Shown: piece by piece, positions 7,065 to 16,582 of the stretch
Layout: every line of letters starts with the position of its first letter
How positions within the stretch are numbered: the first letter of the stretch is position 1
Assembly (NCBI RefSeq): GCF_000220255.1
Contig: NZ_GL982514.1
Coordinates: 631,520 to 695,519 of the forward strand
Direction of reading: 5' to 3'
Source: Prevotella pallens ATCC 700821
GTDB taxonomy: Bacteria; Bacteroidota; Bacteroidia; Bacteroidales; Bacteroidaceae
DNA: 64,000 nt
Notes under the pieces: model-generated
Told to the model about the DNA's origin: nothing
Database searches by the model: none
What the model saw: only the letters and a program-made list of their open reading frames with translations
Position numbers and translations under genes: made by a program

Positions 7065-8639
7065 ATGAAATTAGAAAATAAAGAGTTTGGTTTTGAACGT
7101 TTTGCCAACGAAATGGCAAAACTGAAAAAGGAACAGCATTTCGACTACCTTGTAACAATAGTTGGAGAAGACTTCGGAACAGAAGAAGGTCTGGGCTGTA
7201 TCTATATACTTGAAAATACGCAAACACACGAACGATGCTCTGTAAAACAACTTGCAAAACAGGTAGAACAAGAATATGTTATACCAACAGTATGCAATCT
7301 GTGGGCAGACGCCGACTTGTTAGAACGTGAGGTTTACGATTTCTTTGGCATTAAGTTCCTTGGACACCCCGATATGCGACGTCTCTTCTTAAGAAACGAC
7401 TTCGTGGGTTATCCACTTCGCAAGGATTACGATATGGACCCTGCGAAGAATATGTATACCACAGAAGACGACATAGAAGTGGATACTACAACAGAATGGA
7501 ACCTAAATGCAGACGGACAACTAACAGCAACCACACACCAGCTGTTTACTAACGACCAGTTTGTGGTGAACATCGGTCCACAGCACCCATCAACACACGG
7601 TGTATTGCGTTTGCAAACAGTGCTCGATGGCGAAAAAGTAGAACATATATATCCACACCTCGGATATATCCATCGTGGTATAGAAAAAATGTGCGAATCG
7701 TACACCTATCCACAAACACTCGCTCTGACCGACCGTATGAACTATCTTTCGGCTATGATGCACCGCCACGCATTGGTAGGCGTCATAGAAGAAGCAATGG
7801 GCATTGAACTGTCGGAGCGTATTCTATATATTCGTACCATAATGGACGAATTGCAACGCATAGACAACCACTTGCTCTACACATCGTGCTGTGCACAAGA
7901 CTTAGGTGCACTTACAGCAATGCTCTACGGTATGCGCGACCGCGAACACGTTTTGAACGTAATGGAAGAAACTACTGGTGGACGACTAATTCAAAACTAT
8001 TATAGAATAGGTGGATTGCAAGACGACATAGACCCGAACTTTGTAGAAAACACAAAGAAGCTCTGCAAATATCTAAGACCAATGATACAAGAGTATCTTG
8101 ATGTCTTCGGCGATAACGTCATCACACATCAACGCTTTGTTGGCATAGGTCCAATGGACGAAAAAGAGTGCATCAGCTATGGCGTAACAGGTCCGGCAGG
8201 ACGTGCAAGCGGCTGGCGTAACGATGTTCGTAAACACCACCCATATACCGTTTACGACAAAGTGGACTTCGAAGAGGTGGTAATGACGGGTGGAGACTCT
8301 ATGGATCGCTACTATTGCCACATTAAGGAAATGTACCAAAGTTTGAATATCATTGAACAACTCATCGATAATATACCCGAAGGCGACTTCTATATAAAAC
8401 AGAAGCCAATCATTAAGGTGCCAGAAGGTCAGTGGTACTTCTCTGTAGAAGGCGCAAGTGGTGAATTTGGTGCATATCTCGACTCGCGAGGCGACAAGAG
8501 CCCATATCGCTTAAAGTTCCGTCCAATGGGTCTAACATTGGTAGGAGCAATGGACAAGATGCTGAAAGGACAGAAAATAGCCGACCTTGTAACAACAGGC
8601 GCAGCACTCGATTTTGTTATTCCAGACATCGATCGCTAA
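7065..8639 (+). CDS. nuoCD: fused NADH-quinone oxidoreductase subunits C and D
   Basis: One 524-residue chain combines NuoC (30-kDa subunit, about residues 1-135, with DLLEREVYDFFGIKF and HPDMRRLFLRNDFVGYPLRKD) and NuoD (49-kDa subunit, about 160-524, with the GPQHPSTHGVLR motif and the end VIPDIDR). NuoD forms much of the quinone cavity beside NuoB. Such fusions are common in Bacteroidetes and some Proteobacteria. The gene is 17 bases after nuoB and 46 bases before nuoH. The length and motifs appear complete. Confidence 0.95.
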   Translation: MKLENKEFGFERFANEMAKLKKEQHFDYLVTIVGEDFGTEEGLGCIYILENTQTHERCSVKQLAKQVEQEYVIPTVCNLWADADLLEREVYDFFGIKFLGHPDMRRLFLRNDFVGYPLRKDYDMDPAKNMYTTEDDIEVDTTTEWNLNADGQLTATTHQLFTNDQFVVNIGPQHPSTHGVLRLQTVLDGEKVEHIYPHLGYIHRGIEKMCESYTYPQTLALTDRMNYLSAMMHRHALVGVIEEAMGIELSERILYIRTIMDELQRIDNHLLYTSCCAQDLGALTAMLYGMRDREHVLNVMEETTGGRLIQNYYRIGGLQDDIDPNFVENTKKLCKYLRPMIQEYLDVFGDNVITHQRFVGIGPMDEKECISYGVTGPAGRASGWRNDVRKHHPYTVYDKVDFEEVVMTGGDSMDRYYCHIKEMYQSLNIIEQLIDNIPEGDFYIKQKPIIKVPEGQWYFSVEGASGEFGAYLDSRGDKSPYRLKFRPMGLTLVGAMDKMLKGQKIADLVTTGAALDFVIPDIDR

Positions 8640-8685
8640 GAGAAAAACTATATATAAATAATGAATTAAGAAATAAATCATATAC

Positions 8686-9780
8686 ATGTTCGATTTTAGT
8701 ATAGTAACAAGATGGTTCGACGAGCTACTAAGACAAACTTTGGGGCTCGGCAATTTCAGCGCAATTCTTATAGAGTGTGTGCTCGTAGGCGTAGCCATCA
8801 TCGTGGGTTATGCCGTGCTCGCCATCATTCTTATTTTTATGGAACGTAAGGTTTGTGCTTACTTCCAGTGCCGTATCGGTCCAGTTCGCGTGGGTTGGTG
8901 GGGTACATTACAGGTGTTTGCCGATGTACTGAAAATGCTTATCAAGGAGATATTCACCGTAGATAAAGCCGATAAACTGCTCTACTACCTTGCACCATTC
9001 CTCGTAATAGCAGCATCTATCGGCACATTCTCGTTCCTTCCATGGAATAAAGGCGCAGCCGTACTCGACTTCAACGTAGGAATATTTCTTGTAACAGCCA
9101 TTAGCTCCATCGGAGTGTTAGGCGTATTTATCGCTGGTTGGGCAAGTAACAATAAGTATTCTGTGCTCTCTGCTATGCGTGCAGCCGTTCAAATGATATC
9201 TTACGAACTCTCATTGGGCATCTGCCTCATATCAGCCGTGGTACTTACGCGTACTATGCAGATATCTGGCATCGTTGAAGCACAAACAGGTCCGTGGCAA
9301 TGGCTTATCTTCCAAGGACACATTCCTGCCCTGTTAGGCTTCATCGTGTTCTGTATTGCAGGTAACGCAGAAGCAAACCGTGGTCCGTTCGACCTTGCCG
9401 AAGCCGAAAGTGAGCTTACAGCAGGTTACCACACAGAATATAGTGGTATGGGATTCGGCTTCTACTATTTGGCAGAATATCTGAACCTCTTTGTAATATC
9501 AGGTCTTGCAACTACAATATTCCTTGGCGGTTGGGCACCTATTAATATAGGTATAGAAGGTTTCGACAACCTTATGAACCTCATTCCGGGTATCGTCTGG
9601 TTCCTTGGAAAGACCTTTGTAGTAGTATTTCTTCTTATGTGGATACGCTGGACATTCCCCCGTTTACGTGTAGACCAAATATTAAAGCTCGAGTGGAAAT
9701 ATCTTATGCCACTCAGTCTTGTTATATTGGTGCTTATGACAGTGTGCGTAGCGTTCGGTTGGACATTCAAAATCGCATAA
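8686..9780 (+). CDS. nuoH: NADH-quinone oxidoreductase subunit H
   Basis: NuoH (ND1) is the membrane subunit that closes the quinone chamber. The 364 residues contain about eight membrane segments and the family hallmarks ERKVCAYFQCRIGPVRVG (about 47-64) and GPFDLAEAESELTAGYHTEY (about 235-254), whose acidic residues lie on the proton path. The length is normal. It sits between nuoCD and nuoI, in the standard order. Confidence 0.96.
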   Translation: MFDFSIVTRWFDELLRQTLGLGNFSAILIECVLVGVAIIVGYAVLAIILIFMERKVCAYFQCRIGPVRVGWWGTLQVFADVLKMLIKEIFTVDKADKLLYYLAPFLVIAASIGTFSFLPWNKGAAVLDFNVGIFLVTAISSIGVLGVFIAGWASNNKYSVLSAMRAAVQMISYELSLGICLISAVVLTRTMQISGIVEAQTGPWQWLIFQGHIPALLGFIVFCIAGNAEANRGPFDLAEAESELTAGYHTEYSGMGFGFYYLAEYLNLFVISGLATTIFLGGWAPINIGIEGFDNLMNLIPGIVWFLGKTFVVVFLLMWIRWTFPRLRVDQILKLEWKYLMPLSLVILVLMTVCVAFGWTFKIA

Positions 9781-9819
9781 CAAGATAATCGTAAAGTAAA
9801 TTAAGAATTCATTGTTCTA

Positions 9820-10353
9820 ATGGAAAATAAAGAATCATATTTCGGTGAAATTGGAAATGCTTTCAAGACATTGGCAACAGGTTTGAAGACTACTATGAAG
9901 GAATACTTCACGCCTAAGTCTACTGAGCAATATCCAGAAAACCGTAAAACAACTCTCCACGTAGCACCACGACACCGCGGACGTTTAGTTTTTAAACGAG
10001 ACGAAAACGAAAACTACAAATGCGTAGCGTGCCTTATGTGCGAGAAAGCATGTCCAAACGGTACAATTCGCATAGCAAGCGAAATGCGCGAAGACCCAGA
10101 AACAGGTAGAAAGAAACGTGCACTGCTCGACTATCAATACGATTTGGGCGACTGTATGTTCTGCCAATTGTGTGTAAACGCTTGCAACTTTGATGCTATT
10201 GAGTTTACAAACGACTTCGAAAATGCTGTTTTCGACCGTTCAAAACTAGTATTGCACCTAAACGAAGAAGTATATAAGGGAGGATCATTACCTAACCTTA
10301 TAGATGGTGGCGCCAATTGGACAGTAGGAACATTTAATACAAAAAAGAAATAA
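9820..10353 (+). CDS. nuoI: NADH-quinone oxidoreductase subunit I
   Basis: NuoI (TYKY) carries two [4Fe-4S] clusters that pass electrons to NuoB. Two Cys-x2-Cys-x2-Cys-x3-Cys motifs are visible: CVACLMCEKACP (about 68-79) and CMFCQLCVNACN (about 109-120). The 177-residue length fits the family. The presence of NuoI without NuoE, F or G in the same operon means electrons must enter from another donor, as proposed for 11-subunit-type complexes that may use ferredoxin or flavodoxin. Confidence 0.96.
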   Translation: MENKESYFGEIGNAFKTLATGLKTTMKEYFTPKSTEQYPENRKTTLHVAPRHRGRLVFKRDENENYKCVACLMCEKACPNGTIRIASEMREDPETGRKKRALLDYQYDLGDCMFCQLCVNACNFDAIEFTNDFENAVFDRSKLVLHLNEEVYKGGSLPNLIDGGANWTVGTFNTKKK

Positions 10354-10368
10354 AGAGGAGATAAAGTT

Positions 10369-10911
10369 ATGGCTAATTTAATTGTGTTTGCGATTTTAGC
10401 GGTAGTAATACTTGCCTCTGCAGTATTCTGCGTGTCTACAAAACGCATCATGCGAGCTGCAACAGCATTGCTGTTTGTGCTCTTTGGCGTAGCAGGACTT
10501 TATTTCCTGCTCGACTATACATTTCTTGGTGCTGCTCAAATCAGCATCTATGCTGGTGGTATCACCGTAATGTATGTATTTGCAATTCAGTTGGTAAGCA
10601 AGCGAACACTTCAGGGTTTATCGGAAAGATGGCTTGGGAAACGTACCATTCTTGCTGGAGCTATTGCGCTTGTGGGTCTTGCAACCGTATTAGGCGTATT
10701 CTTAAAGAATAAGATTTTCAGCGAATTAGTATCTACCAACACTGCCGATACAGAAGTTTCAATGCAAGCGATAGGTAAAACACTTATGAGTGCAAACAAA
10801 TATGGCTATGTATTGCCATTCGAATTCATATCTGTTTTCTTGTTAGCATGCATTATTGGAGGTTTGGTTATTTTGAATAAACAGAAGAAAGAAGAGGAGG
10901 TAAAAGAATAA
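10369..10911 (+). CDS. nuoJ: NADH-quinone oxidoreductase subunit J
   Basis: NuoJ (ND6) is a membrane subunit of complex I. The 180 residues contain five hydrophobic segments; the stretch FLGAAQISIYAGGITVMYVF (about 50-69) is the conserved third helix with its typical pi-bulge region. A short charged tail (NKQKKEEEVKE) ends the protein. The stop codon overlaps the ATG of nuoK by one base, so translation is probably coupled. Confidence 0.94.
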   Translation: MANLIVFAILAVVILASAVFCVSTKRIMRAATALLFVLFGVAGLYFLLDYTFLGAAQISIYAGGITVMYVFAIQLVSKRTLQGLSERWLGKRTILAGAIALVGLATVLGVFLKNKIFSELVSTNTADTEVSMQAIGKTLMSANKYGYVLPFEFISVFLLACIIGGLVILNKQKKEEEVKE

Positions 10912-11219
10912 TGATACCAGTAGAATATTTCTTTGTCCTTAGTGGCTTATTGTTCTTTATAGGAGTCTTTGGCTTTGTTACTCGACGTAATTTAGTAGCA
11001 ATGCTCATTTCCATAGAGTTAGTTCTCAATAGCGTAGACCTTAACTTTGCAGCTTTCAACCGTTTGCTTTATCCCGATGGATACGAAGGTATGTTCTTTA
11101 CAATCTTCTCTATTGGTGTAAGCGCAGCCGAATCTGCTGTTGCATTAGCTATTATTATTAATGTTTACCGACACTTGCACAGCGATCAGGTGAACAGTAT
11201 TGAAAATATGAAATTATAA
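10911..11219 (+). CDS. nuoK: NADH-quinone oxidoreductase subunit K
   Basis: NuoK (ND4L) is a three-helix membrane subunit. The 102 residues include the two conserved membrane glutamates, one in SIELVLNSVDLNF (near residue 36) and one in SAAESAVALAI (near residue 72), which are needed for proton translocation in homologues. It overlaps nuoJ and is followed by nuoL after nine bases. Confidence 0.96.
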   Translation: MIPVEYFFVLSGLLFFIGVFGFVTRRNLVAMLISIELVLNSVDLNFAAFNRLLYPDGYEGMFFTIFSIGVSAAESAVALAIIINVYRHLHSDQVNSIENMKL

Positions 11220-11228
11220 AAAAGAGCT

Positions 11229-13253
11229 ATGTTTGATTACGCATTTTTAATACTTCTTCTACCTTTTCTAAGCGCAATCGTATTGGGATTGGCAGGTATG
11301 AAGATGCCTAAACCGATGGCAGGAATCATCGGTACATGCATGTTGGGCGTGCTTTTTGTCTTGAGTCTCTACACAGCCTATCAGTATTTTTTCTATACTG
11401 GCGAATACACAGCAATGGGGCAAACCTTCCATGTTGTAGATGGACGCTTGGCAAGTGGCGTTTACCCCACTGTAACTGTATTCAACTTAACGTGGTTGAA
11501 GTTCTCTGAATTATTGACATTTAATATTGGTTTCCGTCTAAGTCCTATCAGTGTAATGATGCTTGTTGTTATTACCACTGTAAGCTTTATGGTTCATATC
11601 TATTCGTTTGGCTATATGGCAGAACGTGATAAGAACTATAAGTTTGAAGAATACGAACACGGTTTCCAACGTTTCTATGCTTACTTGTCATTGTTCACAA
11701 TGTCAATGTTAGGTTTGGTAGTAGCAACCAACGTTTTCCAGATGTATCTCTTTTGGGAGTTGGTGGGTGTATGCTCTTACTTGCTTATTGGTTTTTACTA
11801 TCCAAAGCACACTGCTGTGCATGCAAGCAAGAAGGCGTTCATTGTTACTCGTTTTGCCGATTTATTCTTCTTAATAGGTATTCTGTTCTTCAGTTTCTAT
11901 GTTAAGACGTTCAACTTTGACCTCTCTGCAGATGGAGCTTTAGCTACTCAACTGCACAACATAGCTTCAGACCCTGCAACGGCGTGGGCTATACCAACAG
12001 CTCTATTCCTAATGTTTATAGGTGGTGCGGGTAAATCGGCTATGTTCCCTCTTCACATCTGGTTGCCAGATGCTATGGAGGGTCCAACACCAGTGTCGGC
12101 ACTTATCCACGCTGCTACGATGGTGGTTGCAGGTGTATTCCAGGTAGCAAGTCTATTCCCTATTTATATTAAGTATGGAGCTATCGAGCAACTTCATTGG
12201 ATTGCTTATATTGCAGCATTCACTGCTTTCTATGCTGCAGCCGTAGCATGTTGTCAGCGCGATATAAAGCGTGGCTTAGCCTTCTCCACTATTTCGCAAA
12301 TAGCTTATATGCTTGTTGCGCTTGGTGTTTGCTATGCTATCGACAACGAAGAAGGTGGTTTAGGCTATATGGCATCTATGTTCCACTTGTTCACCCACGC
12401 TATGTTTAAGGCGTTGTTATTCCTCTGCTCTGGTGCTATCATCGTTATTATTGGTAGCAATTTCAAGGAATATATGGGCGGATTGCACAAGTATATGCCA
12501 ATCACAAATGCTTGTTTCCTCATTGGTTGCATTGCCATTAGTGGTGTATGGCCCTTTGCTGGTTTCTTCTCTAAAGACGAGATTGTAAGCGCTTGCTTCC
12601 AATTCTCACCCGTTTTAGGTTGGTTTATGACTTTAGTTTCTGGTATGACGGCATTCTATATGTTCCGTTTGTATTACGTTATCTTTTGGGGCAAGTCTTA
12701 TTACGAGGAAGACCCTGAAACACGTCGCCGTCCACAAGAAGTTCCATTTGTTATGTGGGGACCATTAGTATTCCTCGCTATCATTTCAATCTTTGCTGGT
12801 TGGATTCCATTCGGACACTTTGTTTCTGCAACCGGACAAAGCGCAGACATTCACCTACAGCACTTCCACTTCACGAGTGTAGCTTGGTTTAGTCTCTTGG
12901 CAGCAGCCATCGGCATTAGTCTTGCTACATGGATGTATATGCCTAAGAACAATCCTGTTGCCGATAAGCTTGCTAAAAGTATGCCAGGACTCCACAAGGC
13001 AGCTCTCAACAGATTTTATATTGACAACGCTTGGCAATTCTTTACACATAAGATTGTTTTCCGTTGCTTCTCTATTCCAATTGCGTGGTTCGACCGCCAC
13101 GTCATCGACGGCACTTTCAACTTCCTTGCTTGGGGTACTCAAGAGGCAGGCGAAAGCATTCGTCCATGGCAGAGTGGCGATGTTCGTCAGTATGCAATTT
13201 GGTTCATTACAGGAACTGTGGCTTTAACATTAGTAATACTTTGCTTGATATAA
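11229..13253 (+). CDS. nuoL: NADH-quinone oxidoreductase subunit L
   Basis: NuoL (ND5) is the distal antiporter-like subunit with the long lateral helix. The 674-residue protein has about 16 membrane segments. Conserved features are visible: FQMYLFWELVGVCSYLLIGF with its glutamate near residue 177, GGAGKSAMFPLHIWLPDAMEGPTPVSALIHAATMV in the central antiporter core (about 265-300), and LFTHAMFKALLFL. The C-terminal about 130 residues form the amphipathic lateral helix and last membrane segment. The length and order are normal. Confidence 0.96.
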   Translation: MFDYAFLILLLPFLSAIVLGLAGMKMPKPMAGIIGTCMLGVLFVLSLYTAYQYFFYTGEYTAMGQTFHVVDGRLASGVYPTVTVFNLTWLKFSELLTFNIGFRLSPISVMMLVVITTVSFMVHIYSFGYMAERDKNYKFEEYEHGFQRFYAYLSLFTMSMLGLVVATNVFQMYLFWELVGVCSYLLIGFYYPKHTAVHASKKAFIVTRFADLFFLIGILFFSFYVKTFNFDLSADGALATQLHNIASDPATAWAIPTALFLMFIGGAGKSAMFPLHIWLPDAMEGPTPVSALIHAATMVVAGVFQVASLFPIYIKYGAIEQLHWIAYIAAFTAFYAAAVACCQRDIKRGLAFSTISQIAYMLVALGVCYAIDNEEGGLGYMASMFHLFTHAMFKALLFLCSGAIIVIIGSNFKEYMGGLHKYMPITNACFLIGCIAISGVWPFAGFFSKDEIVSACFQFSPVLGWFMTLVSGMTAFYMFRLYYVIFWGKSYYEEDPETRRRPQEVPFVMWGPLVFLAIISIFAGWIPFGHFVSATGQSADIHLQHFHFTSVAWFSLLAAAIGISLATWMYMPKNNPVADKLAKSMPGLHKAALNRFYIDNAWQFFTHKIVFRCFSIPIAWFDRHVIDGTFNFLAWGTQEAGESIRPWQSGDVRQYAIWFITGTVALTLVILCLI

Positions 13254-13257
13254 AGAG

Positions 13258-14769
13258 ATGAGTTGGATATTAACAATATTTGTAATAATCCCCGTACTGA
13301 TGCTTCTCGGCCTTTGGGTCGCTAAGAACGACAATCAGGTACGCGGCGTGATGGTAGCAGGTGCCTCTGCTTTGTTGATTGGTGCAATATGGCTCACCAT
13401 CTATTTTGTGCAACAACGTGCTGCAGGAAATACCGATACTATGCTATTGGCTAATTCGGCTATGTGGTTTAAACCGTTAAACATAGCTTTCGCTGTGGGT
13501 GTTGATGGTATTTCGGTGGTAATGATTTTGCTTTCGGCTATCATTGTTTTCACAGGCACATTTGCCAGTTGGCAACTCGAACCAATGAAGAAGGAATATT
13601 TCCTTTGGTTTGTTTTACTCTCATCTGGTGTGTTCGGTTTCTTTATTTCAACCGATATGTTCACCATGTTTATGTTCTACGAGGTTGCGCTGATACCTAT
13701 GTATCTTCTTATTGGAGTTTGGGGAACAGGTGCAAAAGAGTATTCTGCCATGAAACTCACCCTTATGTTAATGGGTGGTTCAGGCTTACTCATCTTTGGT
13801 TTCCTTGGTATTTACTACTTCAGTGGCGGTTCTACAATGGACGTTATAGAGTTAGCAAAGATGCACGCAATGTCGAAAACAGCGCAAAATATCTTCTTCC
13901 CATTTGTATTCATTGGCTTTGGCATACTCGGAGCGTTGTTCCCATTCCACACATGGTCGCCCGATGGACATGCTTCAGCCCCTACGGCTGTGTCTATGCT
14001 CCACGCTGGTGTATTAATGAAGCTGGGTGGCTATGGCTGTTTGCGTATTGCTATGTACATTATGCCTGATGCGCTTGAGATGTGGGCACCTGTGTTCCTT
14101 ATTCTTACAACCATTTCGGTGGTTTATGGTGCGCTCTCTGCCTGTGTACAAACCGACTTAAAGTACATTAATGCTTACTCTTCGGTTTCTCACTGTGGTA
14201 TGGTGCTCTTCGCATTGGTTATGACAACACAAACTGCCATAACGGGTGCTATTCTTCAAATGCTATCTCACGGTTTAATGACAGCTTTGTTCTTCGCTTG
14301 TATTGGTATGATTTATCACCGTGCTGGTACGCGCGACGTTCGATACCTTGGCGGCTTAATGAAGGTTATACCATTCCTCGCCGTTTCGTATGTAGTGGCT
14401 GGTTTGGCTAACCTTGGTTTGCCTGGTTTCTCAGGTTTCGTTGCTGAAATGACCATCTTTATTGGTTCGTTCGAAAACGCAGGAATGTTCCACCGTGTTT
14501 GCACCATTGTGGCATGTACGTCTATTGTTATTACAGCAGTTTATATTCTTCGCGTGGTGGGAAAAATTCTATTCCAAACCATTCCAAACAAGAAGTTCTA
14601 CGAATTGCACGATGCCAGCTGGGACGAGCGCTTCGCTATTGCGGGCCTCATCTTCTGCGTTGCTGGTCTTGGTATATGCCCATTATTCTTCGAGAATATG
14701 ATTATAGATGCTGTTCACCCTATATTCGAGCACATCATTGAATACGTTCCACAATTAGGTAATTTATAA
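13258..14769 (+). CDS. nuoM: NADH-quinone oxidoreductase subunit M
   Basis: NuoM (ND4) is an antiporter-like subunit of the membrane arm. Its 503 residues contain about 14 membrane segments. MFMFYEVALIPMYLLIGVWG (about 137-156) carries the key glutamate, and LGALFPFHTWSPDGHASAPTAVSMLHAGVLMKLGGYG (about 221-257) holds the proton-path lysines and histidine. It follows nuoL after only four bases and precedes nuoN after 15. Confidence 0.96.
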   Translation: MSWILTIFVIIPVLMLLGLWVAKNDNQVRGVMVAGASALLIGAIWLTIYFVQQRAAGNTDTMLLANSAMWFKPLNIAFAVGVDGISVVMILLSAIIVFTGTFASWQLEPMKKEYFLWFVLLSSGVFGFFISTDMFTMFMFYEVALIPMYLLIGVWGTGAKEYSAMKLTLMLMGGSGLLIFGFLGIYYFSGGSTMDVIELAKMHAMSKTAQNIFFPFVFIGFGILGALFPFHTWSPDGHASAPTAVSMLHAGVLMKLGGYGCLRIAMYIMPDALEMWAPVFLILTTISVVYGALSACVQTDLKYINAYSSVSHCGMVLFALVMTTQTAITGAILQMLSHGLMTALFFACIGMIYHRAGTRDVRYLGGLMKVIPFLAVSYVVAGLANLGLPGFSGFVAEMTIFIGSFENAGMFHRVCTIVACTSIVITAVYILRVVGKILFQTIPNKKFYELHDASWDERFAIAGLIFCVAGLGICPLFFENMIIDAVHPIFEHIIEYVPQLGNL

Positions 14770-14784
14770 TAGTAAAGTAGCAAT

Positions 14785-16224
14785 ATGAATTATAATGATT
14801 TCTTTAAAATGATACCAGAGGCAAGTCTTGTTGCCATTCTGATAATCCTTTTCGTTGCTGACTTTATTTCAGCAAAGACCGAAGAACGCAAATGGTTCAA
14901 TCCGTTGGCTTCCGCACTCTTGCTTGCCAACACTGTGGTTTGTATGCTCCAGTTGCAACCTGAAGATGCATTCGGAGGAATGTATACCACGTCTACTGCA
15001 ATTAATGTTATGAAAACTATCCTTGCTTTTGGTACTTTCATCGTAGTATTGCAGAGCCGTGTATGGGCAGAAAAAAGCGGGAAAGAAGGCGAATTTTATA
15101 TGTTAGCTGTCTCTACACTTTTGGGTATGGAGGTTATGATGAGCGCAGGAAACTTCCTTATGTTCTTCTTGGGCTTAGAAATGGCATCTGTTCCAATGGC
15201 GTGCGTTATTGCTTTCGATGCTTATCGCAACAATTCGGCTGAAGCAGCAGCTAAATTTATACTCACAGCAACTTTCTCGAGCGGTGTAATGCTCTATGGC
15301 ATTAGCTTCCTTTATGGTGCGTACGGCACTATGTATTTTACCGATATCGCAACTAATTTGCAAGCCACTCCGTTCACCATTATGGGATTGGTATTCTTCT
15401 TCAGTGGTCTTGGCTTTAAAATCTCGCTCGTGCCATTCCACTTCTGGACTGCCGACACTTATCAAGGTGCACCCACCACAGTTACAGGCTACCTCAGTGT
15501 TATTTCTAAAGGTGCAGCAGCCTTTACACTTTTAAGCATTTTGTTCCACGTTTTCGGCGGAATGATTGCCTATTGGCACGTGCTTATGATGATTGTGGTT
15601 GCACTTTCTATCACCGTAGCCAACCTTTTTGCCATTCGTCAAGGCGAATTGAAACGTTTCATGGCGTTCAGTTCAATCTCGCAAGCAGGCTACATCATGC
15701 TTGCAGCATTGGGCAACAGCTGGGAATCGTCTGTAGCCGCATTAAGCTATTACGTTCTTATATATGTGGTTGCCAATATGGCGGTGTTCACCATTATTGC
15801 CGTTGTAGAACAAAACAATGGTGGCAAAACAAACATTGCCGACTATAATGGATTCTACAAAACCAATCCACGCCTTAGCTTCCTTATGACTATTGCAATG
15901 TTCTCGCTGGGTGGTATACCACCATTTGCAGGAATGTTCTCTAAATTCTTTGTGTTTATGTCGGGCGTAAAAGGTGCCGACATAGCTACAAGCGAGGGAG
16001 CGTGGACTTACGTAATACTGTTTGTTGCACTCATAAACACCGTGGTTTCGCTCTACTACTATCTAAAAATAGTTAAGGCGATGTATATAAACCACAGCGA
16101 TGCTCCTATGCCAACTTTCAAGAGCGATTGCAACACAAAGTTTGCTCTTGCTGTTTGCACCACTGGCATCATACTTTTTGGTGTTTGCAGCTACGTTTAC
16201 GAATGGATTGCAGCAGCCATTTAA
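14785..16224 (+). CDS. nuoN: NADH-quinone oxidoreductase subunit N
   Basis: NuoN (ND2) is the third antiporter-like subunit. The 479 residues contain about 14 membrane segments, the FFLGLEMASVPMACVIAF helix with its glutamate (about 127-144), and the central core GLGFKISLVPFHFWTADTYQGAPTTVTGYLSVISKG (about 208-243). It is the last gene of the operon, with a strong terminator 28 bases beyond the stop codon, which confirms that nuoE, nuoF and nuoG are not part of this transcript. Confidence 0.95.
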   Translation: MNYNDFFKMIPEASLVAILIILFVADFISAKTEERKWFNPLASALLLANTVVCMLQLQPEDAFGGMYTTSTAINVMKTILAFGTFIVVLQSRVWAEKSGKEGEFYMLAVSTLLGMEVMMSAGNFLMFFLGLEMASVPMACVIAFDAYRNNSAEAAAKFILTATFSSGVMLYGISFLYGAYGTMYFTDIATNLQATPFTIMGLVFFFSGLGFKISLVPFHFWTADTYQGAPTTVTGYLSVISKGAAAFTLLSILFHVFGGMIAYWHVLMMIVVALSITVANLFAIRQGELKRFMAFSSISQAGYIMLAALGNSWESSVAALSYYVLIYVVANMAVFTIIAVVEQNNGGKTNIADYNGFYKTNPRLSFLMTIAMFSLGGIPPFAGMFSKFFVFMSGVKGADIATSEGAWTYVILFVALINTVVSLYYYLKIVKAMYINHSDAPMPTFKSDCNTKFALAVCTTGIILFGVCSYVYEWIAAAI

Positions 16225-16252
16225 GCAGAATTAGAATATTGCTTTAAATAAT

Positions 16253-16291
16253 AAAAGTGTCTAAAGGTATAGTTCCTTTAGGCACTTTTTT
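16253..16291 (+). terminator. rho-independent terminator of the nuo operon
   Basis: A 15-bp stem with a single G-U pair (AAAAGTGTCTAAAGG at 16253-16267 with CCTTTAGGCACTTTT at 16275-16289) and a seven-base loop runs into a T tract. Confidence 0.92.
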
Positions 16292-16383
16292 GTTTCAACA
16301 GAAAACAGGCAGAGAACTTACAAATAACACCTACTTCTTACGCATAAACAAAACAGCATATCGCAAACATTAAGGCTCTTCGG

Positions 16384-16449
16384 TTTCAGATATCTGTCAC
16401 GCTCGTCTCAGATATCTGTCACGCTCGCCTTAGATATCTGTCAATAGCG
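16384..16449. repeat. 22-bp array of CAGATATCTG units
   Basis: Three 22-bp units lie at 16384-16405, 16406-16427 and 16428-16449. Units 1 and 2 have the dyad CAGATATCTG followed by TCACGCTCG; unit 3 has decayed to TAGATATCTG with ATAGCG as spacer. It shares its core with the array at 5154, which lies on the other side of the nuo operon. Nothing else is visible in 16300-16582 beyond AT-rich sequence. Confidence 0.85.
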
Positions 16450-16582
16450 TTTCACACATCACAACACAAACAGTAGCCTTTATAGCACTATAGCATACCA
16501 ACAATGAGAGCTTAATTTGGTAGAAAAGCCAAAACAACCATAAACAAACAAAATATTCTGCAAACAAACACGTTATTCTTAT

